Source: Candidatus Omnitrophota bacterium (GTDB taxonomy: Bacteria; Omnitrophota; Omnitrophia; Omnitrophales; Aquincolibacteriaceae). Taken from it: a DNA stretch of 5,409 nt. Made by a program: the position numbers and the translations under genes. Of the stretch, positions 1 through 5,409 are shown piece by piece (positions within the stretch are counted from its first letter, which is position 1; every line of letters starts with the position of its first letter). Location of the stretch: contig JAHFHB010000149.1 in the NCBI GenBank assembly GCA_023247135.1, forward strand, positions 1 to 5,409, in the 5' to 3' direction. The notes beneath the pieces were generated by a model. It saw nothing but the letters and a program-made list of their open reading frames with translations. It was not told the DNA's origin and did not search any database.

Positions 1-492
1 ATGAAAGAGATTGAGCATCACGGAGATCAAGTGGCGCTGCAGGTCATGGATCAGCTGAACAAAACCTTCATCACTCCCTTTGACCGCGAAGACATTCACG
101 CGCTCTCCAAAGAGCTGGATCATATCATCGACATGATCTACACGATTACCAACCGCCTGCGCATTTACAAGATTTTAAGCACCGACCGTAACTTGGCCGA
201 ATTTTCACGCGTCATCGAGCTTGCCGTTAAGGGCGTTGCCAAGGCGGTCAAGGGCCTGCGCGATACCAAAAACTATAAAGACGTCCTTAAAAATTGCGCC
301 GAAGTAAACGGCCTTGAATCTCTCGGCGACAAAATGCGCGACGACATGCTTGGGGAGTTATTTGACAAGTATGCCGCTGACCCCGTCTCCGTCATCAAGT
401 GGAAAGAAATTTATCAGGACGTCGAAACCGTTCTGGATATTTGCGAAGACGCGATTCACATCATCGAATCCATCATTGTAAAACAGGCGTAG
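1..492 (+). CDS. DUF47 / PhoU-like phosphate transport accessory protein (5'-partial)
   Basis: All-helical cytoplasmic protein of the DUF47 (TIGR00153, PhoU-like) family, usually encoded beside PiT transporters and thought to regulate or assist phosphate uptake. The 163 visible residues contain the family signature T-F-I-T-P-F-D-R-E-D-I at 22-32. They also contain four PhoU-type (E/D)xxxD metal-cluster motifs: EHHGD (5-9), DHIID (40-44), ESLGD (106-110) and ETVLD (142-146). These fall as two pairs about 100 residues apart, as expected for a duplicated three-helix bundle. Family members are usually a little over 200 residues, and the first motif here sits at residue 5 instead of about 45-50. 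The ATG at base 1 is therefore probably an internal methionine, and the true start lies upstream of the window. The stop is seven bases before the pit start, which suggests one operon with translational coupling. Family assignment is strong; the truncation is inferred from family length. Confidence 0.93.
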   Translation: MKEIEHHGDQVALQVMDQLNKTFITPFDREDIHALSKELDHIIDMIYTITNRLRIYKILSTDRNLAEFSRVIELAVKGVAKAVKGLRDTKNYKDVLKNCAEVNGLESLGDKMRDDMLGELFDKYAADPVSVIKWKEIYQDVETVLDICEDAIHIIESIIVKQA

Positions 493-499
493 AGCTGCC

Positions 500-1489
500 G
501 TGACTACGTACATTGTCCTGCTTATTGTCCTGGCGCTGCTTTTTGATTTTCTCAACGGGTTTCATGACTCCGCCAATTCCATCGCCACGATTGTTTCCAC
601 ACGCGTCCTGTCTCCGCAGAAAGCGGTGATTTGGGCGGCATTTTTCAACATGATCGCTTTTTTTGTCTTTGGGCACCCCGTGGCCAAAACCATGGGTAAA
701 GGCATCATCGATATCCACATTGTCGATAACCACATTATTTTTGGCGCTCTGATGGGAGCCTGTTTGTGGAATATCATCACCTGGTATTTGGGACTGCCGA
801 CCAGCTCTTCGCATGCTCTGATTGGTGGTTTGATCGGCGCAGGCCTTGTTAAAGCCGGTCCCCGCGGACTCGTGAGCGCGGGCATTACAAAAACCGTAAG
901 TTTTATTTTTATTTCGCCGGTGGTGGGGCTTATTCTCGGAGTGGTGTGCGGAATTGCTGTTTCGTGGATTTTTCGAAAAAAAACGCCCAATCAAATGGAC
1001 GGTCTTTTTCGCAAGGGGCAGCTTTTTTCGGCCGCGCTTTACAGCCTGGGCCACGGCGGCAATGACGCGCAAAAAACCATGGGCATCATCGCCAGCCTTC
1101 TTTTCAGTGCGGGATTATTGGGAAAAGAATTTTATATTCCGGTCTGGGTGGGTATTTCCTGCTACGTGGCCATGGGGCTTGGCACCATGTTCGGCGGCTG
1201 GCGCATCGTCAAAACGATGGGGCAAAAAGTCGCCAAGCTGCGGCCCATGGACGGGTTCTGCGCCGAAACCGGCGCCGCGGCCACGCTGTTTATTTCCTCA
1301 TCTCTCGGCGTTCCCGTCAGCACCACGCACACCATCACCGGCGCCATCATGGGTGTCGGCTCCTTGCGCCGCGTCAGCGCCGTGCGCTGGGGCATGGCCG
1401 GCACCATCGTTTGGGCCTGGATTTTAACCATCCCGTGCTCCGCTGCCATCGCCGCCCTTTCCTATCTGTTTGTCTGCCGCTTTCTTTAG
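500..1489 (+). CDS. pit: PiT-family low-affinity inorganic phosphate transporter
   Basis: Inner-membrane carrier of the PiT family (PF01384), which takes up phosphate, often as a metal-phosphate complex, coupled to protons or sodium. The 329-residue product shows the family's inverted duplication. The N-terminal half has N-G-F-H-D-S-A-N-S at 19-27 and P-T-S-S-S-H-A-L-I-G-G at 100-110. The C-terminal half has the matching G-H-G-G-N-D-A-Q-K at 184-192 and P-V-S-T-T-H-T-I-T-G at 272-281. Hydrophobic segments run throughout. The length fits the short bacterial PiT type, which lacks the long central loop of the roughly 500-residue E. coli PitA. The start is a GTG, chosen because it leads straight into the first membrane segment in the usual family position. 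Only a weak GAG (492-494) precedes it, so translation is probably coupled to the DUF47 gene ending at 492. The exact substrate (phosphate or sulfate) and coupling ion cannot be read from sequence; the DUF47 partner favours phosphate. Confidence 0.96.
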   Translation: MTTYIVLLIVLALLFDFLNGFHDSANSIATIVSTRVLSPQKAVIWAAFFNMIAFFVFGHPVAKTMGKGIIDIHIVDNHIIFGALMGACLWNIITWYLGLPTSSSHALIGGLIGAGLVKAGPRGLVSAGITKTVSFIFISPVVGLILGVVCGIAVSWIFRKKTPNQMDGLFRKGQLFSAALYSLGHGGNDAQKTMGIIASLLFSAGLLGKEFYIPVWVGISCYVAMGLGTMFGGWRIVKTMGQKVAKLRPMDGFCAETGAAATLFISSSLGVPVSTTHTITGAIMGVGSLRRVSAVRWGMAGTIVWAWILTIPCSAAIAALSYLFVCRFL

Positions 1490-1764
1490 ACCTTTTGAAC
1501 GGTAAGAGCCTCTTCCAGCAAATCGTCCTGCTCCACCTTGATGTCTTGACCCACCAGCTCTGAAGGCGAGGTGACATCCTCCGGCCATTTGGTTTTCGCG
1601 GTATAGAGCACTGACTTAAAGCCTTTTTCCGTGTCGATGTCCATTTTCTTAGCGCCCTCATCCACAGACTTCAAAGTCCCTTGAACCGTATCTGCAAAGC
1701 CCTGGCGAACCAAACCGGTGAAAATCAGAAGCAGTAATCCAAAAACCACGGCACATTTTTTCAT
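1486..1764 (-). CDS. small exported protein of unknown function (92 aa)
   Basis: I do not recognise a named family. The start at 1764 gives M-K-K followed by a hydrophobic stretch (residues 4-19) and a probable signal peptidase I site after G-F-A (22-24), leaving a mature protein of about 68 residues. There is no lipobox, although Cys4 is present. The mature part begins V-Q-G-T-L-K-S-V-D (27-35) and alternates short beta-like stretches with acidic and lysine residues. It contains Y-T-A-K-T-K-W-P-E (54-62) and L-V-G-Q-D-I-K-V (70-77). This pattern resembles small periplasmic OB-fold-like proteins of the G-x-V/L-x-S-V-D-x-x-x-K-x-I type, but that is only a resemblance. An ATG 45 bases upstream in frame (1809) is less likely: the chosen ATG has a good AGGGGG site nine bases ahead and begins a textbook signal peptide. 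The stop TAA interlocks with the pit stop on the other strand. Confidence 0.82.
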   Translation of the reverse strand: MKKCAVVFGLLLLIFTGLVRQGFADTVQGTLKSVDEGAKKMDIDTEKGFKSVLYTAKTKWPEDVTSPSELVGQDIKVEQDDLLEEALTVQKV

Positions 1765-1773
1765 GGAAAGATT

Positions 1774-1779
1774 CCCCCT
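1774..1779 (-). promoter_or_regulatory. Shine-Dalgarno site of the small exported protein gene
   Basis: The minus strand reads AGGGGG here, nine bases before the ATG at 1764. This purine-rich site decides between that ATG and the in-frame ATG at 1809, which has no comparable site. Confidence 0.7.
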
Positions 1780-1811
1780 GAGGTTGAGCATTTTTTTAGG
1801 ACACGGCATTC

Positions 1812-1839
1812 ACTCTACCCCAACAAGGCCCGATGACAA
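1812..1839 (-). promoter_or_regulatory. predicted sigma70-type promoter of the small exported protein gene
   Basis: On the minus strand, TTGTCA (1839-1834, five of six matches to TTGACA) is followed after 16 bases by TAGAGT (1817-1812, four of six matches to TATAAT). Transcription would start near 1805 and give a leader of about 40 bases that includes the AGGGGG ribosome site. The alternative ATG at 1809 would then lie upstream of the transcript start, which supports the start at 1764. The match is by eye only; sigma70-like hexamers occur by chance, and the host's sigma factors are unknown. Confidence 0.42.
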
Positions 1840-1918
1840 GATTTTTTATTTGTCCCACCCGCCTTTATTTTCTTGTTGCAAGCGCCGTAATTTAAGATAG
1901 TCTAAAACCCCAACACTT

Positions 1919-1923
1919 GAGGT
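1919..1923 (+). promoter_or_regulatory. Shine-Dalgarno site of the large repeat-protein gene
   Basis: GAGGT lies three bases before the ATG at 1927, a shorter gap than usual. It overlaps the in-frame TGA at 1918-1920. Because that stop closes the frame just upstream, the first ATG after it is the only ATG start compatible with the signal peptide. The short spacing may mean modest initiation. Confidence 0.5.
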
Positions 1924-1926
1924 GCT

Positions 1927-2022
1927 ATGCGGTCCAAGCAAAGAACGCCCGCCCGTTGTTTAATTTATCCAAGCCTTCTTATCTTTTTTGCGTCCATCAG
2001 TCCGGCTCCTGCCGTTGCTGCC
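1927..2022 (+). other. signal peptide of the large repeat protein
   Basis: Residues 1-32 have a basic N-region (R2, K4, R6, R10), a hydrophobic core with L-L-I-F-F at 17-21, and small residues A-P-A-V-A-A at 27-32 ahead of T33. Both A29-V-A31 and V30-A-A32 satisfy the small-x-small rule, so the exact cut is uncertain by one residue. Cys11 lies before the core, so this is not a lipoprotein signal. Sec-dependent export is the natural reading; no twin-arginine motif is seen. Confidence 0.8.
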
Positions 2023-5000
2023 ACCCGCTTTTCAGCCGAAATTTCAAATCTTAAACTTAAGACAAACAGCGGCCGCCCGCTTCCGTACGAAAGTCAGGCA
2101 CTGCCGCCTTCGGATACTCCCGTTCAAGTTATCGTGCAGGGGAAAATCAAGGTTTTGGGAGGGCAGCTAAACAGCCTGTTCGTTTTAGACGGCGGTTCTG
2201 GCGCCGCAGTTTGGAGTCAAAGAGGCAACGCGCAGATCCCTGCTCAGGGCATGGATTGGAACGGATCGGTGATAGTAAAACCCGGAGAAACTGTCCGTCT
2301 GTCGGTTGTAGCGGAAGGTTATGATACCGGAAATCCGCGTGAAGAACGCCGTTATACTTTTGCAGAATCCGTTATTCTCTTGAGCAGCGCAACGCCGCCC
2401 GGCGAAACCCAAGCTGCTTTCGAAACTGAGTTTAAAGATGTGAAGCTGGTGCTTAATGGTGCCGTACCGCCGGCATTTCAAAGCCGAACGTTGACCGATA
2501 ACGATTTATACAGCCCCGGGAACCGGCAGGTGGGCGTGACCGGAACGATCGTGATTAAAAAGGGCGAGTTGCTTTGGCTGGAGGCCGTTGGCAACGATCA
2601 ATCCACGGCGATTTTGCAGAAAACGCTGGCCCCAAGACCGATGACGGCCGGCACGGAGCATTTTTTTAGTGCAAACTTCACTCTAGATCCCGACCAGCCC
2701 ATTGCCATTTCACTCAAAGCTACCGGTCTTGATACGCGAGGCAATGACGAAGGCCCGTCTGTTTTTTATCCGGCCAAACCCGTGGTGCTCACGTACAAAC
2801 TACCCAAACAAATCCAGGTCAGCCCCTTCAAATTCACCGTCAATAGCCGGCGCCTGGTGGTGGACAGCACGGCTACAAGCGGCACGACAATGGAGTGGAC
2901 GGATATTCCCAAAGACGGCTACATCTGCGAAACAGGCAGAACCAGCACCTTCAATGGTTTTTCTTTCAGTTGGAAGCCGGAGGGTGGAAAAATCATCAAG
3001 GTGGAATACACCAAAGACGGAACAACTTGGATTACGGAGAATTCTTTGTACACAGACCCCGCCACCGGGGCTATTGTGGGAATCAGCGAAGGCTGGAACG
3101 CCAAGCCCGGTGAAAATTTCACGCTCGCAGTGCGGGTTACGGGTGTTGACACCGATCAGGATGGCAATGCCGTTTCCGAACAAAAAACAGTGACCGATTC
3201 TGTGACTGCCAAACTTTTTATCAAAACGGCGCCGCCTTTCACGGCCGAGTTCAAACGCCTTTACGTTGAAGCCGGAGATGTAAAATCAGATTTTAAAGCG
3301 CTCCCGGCACAGGGGATCAAAGCAACTTCTGTGGAAGCCCTGCCTGTGATGCTGACAGCCGAATGGGCCGTCACAATCGGCAAACTTACAAAAGTTTTAT
3401 ACAGTACCGACGGCGGAAAAAATTGGAGCGAGGCAGAAAAAAGAACAGGGCCTGCGGCTACCCAGGCGGCTGTCAGTGTCGCGCCGGGGCAGAGCCTCGA
3501 CATTATTTTTAAACTCCAGGGACAAAATGCCGGCGCCGCCCCGAGCGAAATCACGGACCCTGCACATGCCCGCATCAGTGTTGAAAAACCCAAAACCATT
3601 CCTTTGGATGTCGGCTTCTTCAACCAGGCTTTTTCTGAGGAAGGCGACATCCCGCTGCAATCCTTTTCGAGCCTTGCCGGCAAAGCGCTTGAATACCCAG
3701 TGACGCAGTCCCCGGCCCGGCTGGAAGCGCACGTCGCCTGGTGGCAAAAAGCAGGGATTCTTGAATCGGCAGGGGTCTCTTTTGACGGCGGAAAACGCTG
3801 GCAAACAACACTCATTGAACCCGCTAAAAATTTCTGGAAAGTCTCCGTTCTTCTATCACCCAACGAAACACAAGATATCGTTTTTCAACTCCTGGGCTAC
3901 GATCAAGATGCCGCAGGGCATAAAGTCGGGCCGCTTAAAACCATCACCGATACTTTGCACGGAAAAATTTCAGGCAAGGCGGTGAACGTTCCTTTTCAGG
4001 CAACCTTCAAAGATCCGTCCGTGATTCTTTCGGGGAAGACAATGAAGTTTTCTGATCTGCCGGGCGCCGGATTTTCGTATGTTTTCGATCCTAAAAATCC
4101 GAAAATCAGCCTCAAGACTGCGTTCGAATTCAAAGGGTATTTAACGCGCCTTGCGGTTTCCAAAGACGGCGGACAAAGCGAGTGGGACTCTGTTCTTTTT
4201 CAGCCCGGCCAGGCAACCGGGACATACACCTTTGAGCGGCCGGTCACAAGCGGCGACAGTCTCGACCTGGTTTTTCTCATCGAAGGGTTTGATGTAGACT
4301 CTTGGGGCCGTCCCCAGGGACAACACAAATCGATTACGGATAAACAGCATGGCAAAATCAATGTAATTCCGCCCCCAATTTCAACGTTTCACGACGAGAA
4401 TCTGGGCATTGGCAATGACTCCATTGGGTTTTCCACGATTCCCGCTGAAGGTCTGCGTCTTTCGTCCGCCTTGCCTGTCCCGATTTATGCCTGGAGCGAA
4501 TTGGCTGTCAAAAACAGCCGCGTCAAAAAGGGATTTTTCAGCATAGACGGCGGAAAAAACTGGCAGGCCTTTCAATCGGCGAACGATACAAGCATTAGCG
4601 GAGACATTGGAAAGGCCAAGCCCGGACAAAAGCTAGACATTGTTTTTAAAATCGAACAGGTTCCGCTCGATGCCGATGGAAATGAAGCCGGCCCGGCGAC
4701 TGAACTTGTGGATGAAAACCATGCGCTTGTTGAGATTGTTCCGCCAAGCGGTTTCGATGCGGGCGTCGATTTTAGCCAGCAGCAAATTCGAATCGGCGAT
4801 CAAATTTTCCCTCTTGAAAAAATCGATCCGGACGAGGGGCTTGTATTTGAATCCTCTGAGGTCGTTCGGTTGGATATGAGCGCCTCGATTTCAATTTCCA
4901 CTAAAAATGTTATCGCTAAAAACGGCGCCATCTTTAACGGTCAGGACACTGTCGCATTTAACTCTCTCAACAATAAACAAAAAGACCGCATCATGGGCTA

Positions 5001-5409
5001 TCTCTACCCCTCGCCCGGCCAGACACTGGAGCTTGCCTTTGTGTGTGAAGTCCAGGGGCTGGATGCCGCCGGCAAACCCATCCCCGGCGCCGTCAAAGCC
5101 GTCAGAGACACCCTGCAACGAAAAATTACCATTCGCAAACCCGTGGCCCATCCGTTCAAGGCAGAGTTTACAGAGAAAACAGTCAAAATCGGGAACGAAA
5201 CAAAAAACTTTTCCGACATTTCGGCAGACGGCTGGATTTATGAAACGCCAGAGACAAGCGGCGCGGCAGCCTACACTGTTTCCTGGCGCCTCGATAGCGG
5301 CTATTTGAAAAACGTACTTTGTTCCACCGATGGCGGCGCCACCTGGCTCACGCGGACGATAGGCGATGATGAAAATCCGGACACACATACTTTCGAGACC
5401 CGCTTTGAA
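1927..5409 (+). CDS. large secreted tandem beta-domain repeat protein, Asp-box-like modules (3'-partial)
   Basis: The frame stays open for 1161 codons and runs off the window, so the C-terminus is missing. The start is fixed by a TGA at 1918-1920 and by a signal peptide: basic residues 2-10, hydrophobic core 11-26, and likely cleavage after A-V-A-A (29-32). The rest is about eight and a half copies of a 120-135 residue module. A typical copy reads P-F-x-A-x-F, then F-x-x-L-P-x-x-G, an aromatic strand, G-x-L-x-x-V, the Asp-box-like S-x-D-G-G-x-x-W, P-G-x-x-L-D-I-V-F, G-x-D-x-x-G and I-T-D-x-x-H-x-x-I. No catalytic domain, lipobox or membrane anchor is visible. The module looks like an Ig- or FnIII-type beta sandwich with one Asp-box hairpin (inference). 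It is probably exported across the inner membrane and placed at the surface or outside. Function is unknown: adhesin, stalk, glycan-binding or matrix protein are all possible. Sialidase is unlikely because the Asp-box spacing does not suit a propeller. Confidence 0.95.
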   Translation, partial: MRSKQRTPARCLIYPSLLIFFASISPAPAVAATRFSAEISNLKLKTNSGRPLPYESQALPPSDTPVQVIVQGKIKVLGGQLNSLFVLDGGSGAAVWSQRGNAQIPAQGMDWNGSVIVKPGETVRLSVVAEGYDTGNPREERRYTFAESVILLSSATPPGETQAAFETEFKDVKLVLNGAVPPAFQSRTLTDNDLYSPGNRQVGVTGTIVIKKGELLWLEAVGNDQSTAILQKTLAPRPMTAGTEHFFSANFTLDPDQPIAISLKATGLDTRGNDEGPSVFYPAKPVVLTYKLPKQIQVSPFKFTVNSRRLVVDSTATSGTTMEWTDIPKDGYICETGRTSTFNGFSFSWKPEGGKIIKVEYTKDGTTWITENSLYTDPATGAIVGISEGWNAKPGENFTLAVRVTGVDTDQDGNAVSEQKTVTDSVTAKLFIKTAPPFTAEFKRLYVEAGDVKSDFKALPAQGIKATSVEALPVMLTAEWAVTIGKLTKVLYSTDGGKNWSEAEKRTGPAATQAAVSVAPGQSLDIIFKLQGQNAGAAPSEITDPAHARISVEKPKTIPLDVGFFNQAFSEEGDIPLQSFSSLAGKALEYPVTQSPARLEAHVAWWQKAGILESAGVSFDGGKRWQTTLIEPAKNFWKVSVLLSPNETQDIVFQLLGYDQDAAGHKVGPLKTITDTLHGKISGKAVNVPFQATFKDPSVILSGKTMKFSDLPGAGFSYVFDPKNPKISLKTAFEFKGYLTRLAVSKDGGQSEWDSVLFQPGQATGTYTFERPVTSGDSLDLVFLIEGFDVDSWGRPQGQHKSITDKQHGKINVIPPPISTFHDENLGIGNDSIGFSTIPAEGLRLSSALPVPIYAWSELAVKNSRVKKGFFSIDGGKNWQAFQSANDTSISGDIGKAKPGQKLDIVFKIEQVPLDADGNEAGPATELVDENHALVEIVPPSGFDAGVDFSQQQIRIGDQIFPLEKIDPDEGLVFESSEVVRLDMSASISISTKNVIAKNGAIFNGQDTVAFNSLNNKQKDRIMGYLYPSPGQTLELAFVCEVQGLDAAGKPIPGAVKAVRDTLQRKITIRKPVAHPFKAEFTEKTVKIGNETKNFSDISADGWIYETPETSGAAAYTVSWRLDSGYLKNVLCSTDGGATWLTRTIGDDENPDTHTFETRFE
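2023..5409 (+). repeat. array of nine diverged protein modules (eight complete, ninth cut by the window)
   Basis: Approximate module limits in residues are 33-160, 163-297, 299-435, 436-556, 557-686, 687-815, 816-940, 941-1073 and 1074-1161 (cut). The Asp-box-like element is at 86-96 (diverged, L-D-G-G with W96), 361-368 (Y-T-K-D-G-T-T-W), 493-500, 618-625, 745-753 (one extra residue), 872-879 and 1133-1140. It is lost in module 2 (near 222-229) and module 8 (near 997-1003). Spacing of its final W or equivalent is 132, 125, 128, 126, 124 and 137 residues from module 3 on. The P-G-x-x-L-x-x-x-F/V strand recurs at 119-127, 394-402, 520-528, 899-907 and 1030-1038, with looser forms at 645-653 and 776-783. 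Identity between copies is low outside these motifs, so this is an old duplication. Confidence 0.88.
2188..4557 (+). repeat. dispersed short DNA repeat GACGGCGG encoding D-G-G
   Basis: The same eight bases encode the D-G-G of the Asp-box element at 2188, 3409, 3784, 4165 and 4546. In three of these (3409, 3784, 4546) the identity extends to GACGGCGGAAAA. The last four are spaced 375, 381 and 381 bases. A second shared stretch, GACATT(A/G)TTTTTAAA, occurs at 3499 and 4636 over the D-I-V-F strand. These follow from the coding duplication and are not claimed as a separate element. Confidence 0.7.

Larger units (their letters stand above)
1765..1926. other. divergent intergenic region between two exported-protein genes
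   Basis: This 162-base stretch separates the start codons of the minus-strand small gene and the plus-strand repeat protein. Besides the minus-strand promoter candidate, it holds a 9-base direct repeat, ACCCCAACA, at 1817-1825 and 1907-1915. It also holds a short imperfect palindrome, GACAA-10 nt-TTGTC, at 1835-1854. A convincing plus-strand promoter was not found: TTGCAA (1876-1881) and TAAGAT (1893-1898) are too close to pair, and TTGCAA with TAGTCT (1898-1903) is weak. The region is T-rich with respect to the plus strand around 1841-1873. Confidence 0.6.

Noticed and set aside
473..1072. Antisense open frame of 199 codons over the DUF47-pit junction
   Set aside because: It lies opposite two genes with clear family motifs, has low-complexity polar composition and no ribosome site was noted; it is a shadow of the pit coding strand.
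1765..1809. Longer N-terminus for the small exported protein, starting at the ATG at 1809
   Set aside because: It would put fifteen extra polar residues before a standard signal peptide, has no good ribosome site, and starts upstream of the predicted transcript start.
1835..1854. Palindrome GACAA-10 nt-TTGTC as a terminator or operator
   Set aside because: The arms are only five bases with an A/T gap, too short for a terminator; as an operator it is not distinguishable from chance, although it overlaps the predicted -35.
1876..1903. Plus-strand promoter TTGCAA-16-TAGTCT for the large gene
   Set aside because: The -35 has four and the -10 only three matches to consensus; too weak to annotate.
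2702..3193. Plus-strand open frame of 163 codons in another frame
   Set aside because: It overlaps modules 2-3 of the long frame and reads as a proline-, serine- and arginine-rich sequence typical of a shifted frame.
3261..3863. Antisense open frame of 200 codons within the large gene
   Set aside because: The plus strand here carries modules 4 and 5 with conserved motifs; the antisense product shows no recognisable motif.
4891..5388. Antisense open frame of 165 codons near the window end
   Set aside because: It is opposite modules 8 and 9 of the long frame; its glycine- and cysteine-containing translation has no family motif.
2023..5409. Sialidase or BNR-propeller reading of the large protein
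   Set aside because: The Asp-box-like motifs are about 125 residues apart with full beta-domain sequence between them, and no sialidase catalytic motif was seen.

Overview
The window looks bacterial: short intergenic gaps, a GTG start closely coupled to the gene before it, and Shine-Dalgarno-like sites. Base composition is mixed, around 50% G+C or a little above by eye (not counted). Two of the four genes encode products with export signals. The phylum cannot be fixed from this sequence. An envelope-rich Gram-negative lineage is possible, but that is a guess.

Layout. (1) Bases 1-492, plus strand: the C-terminal four fifths or so of a PhoU-like DUF47 protein that probably begins before the window. 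(2) Bases 500-1489, plus: a compact PiT-family phosphate transporter, seven bases behind the first gene. These two form the well-known DUF47-pit phosphate-uptake pair. (3) Bases 1486-1764, minus: a small exported protein of 92 residues, whose stop codon interlocks with the pit stop codon. (4) Bases 1765-1926: a divergent intergenic region with a plausible promoter for the small gene. (5) Bases 1927-5409, plus: one uninterrupted reading frame of at least 1161 codons that is still open at the window edge. It is easy to overlook because it has no stop codon in the window and many shorter frames overlie it.

The large gene is the notable content. It begins with a signal peptide and then consists of about eight and a half diverged copies of a 120-135 residue module. 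Most copies carry an Asp-box-like S-x-D-G-G-x-x-W hairpin, a P-G-x-x-L-D-x-V-F strand, a G-x-D-x-x-G turn and an I-T-D-x-x-H ending. I do not recognise it as a named family. It is best described as a secreted or surface tandem beta-domain protein of unknown function.

How the genes fit together: the first two act together in phosphate transport. The small exported protein and the repeat protein are transcribed divergently from a shared 162-base region and are both exported, so a common control or envelope role is possible but unproven. Nothing links them to phosphate uptake except position. No RNA gene, CRISPR array, insertion sequence or phage signature was seen.
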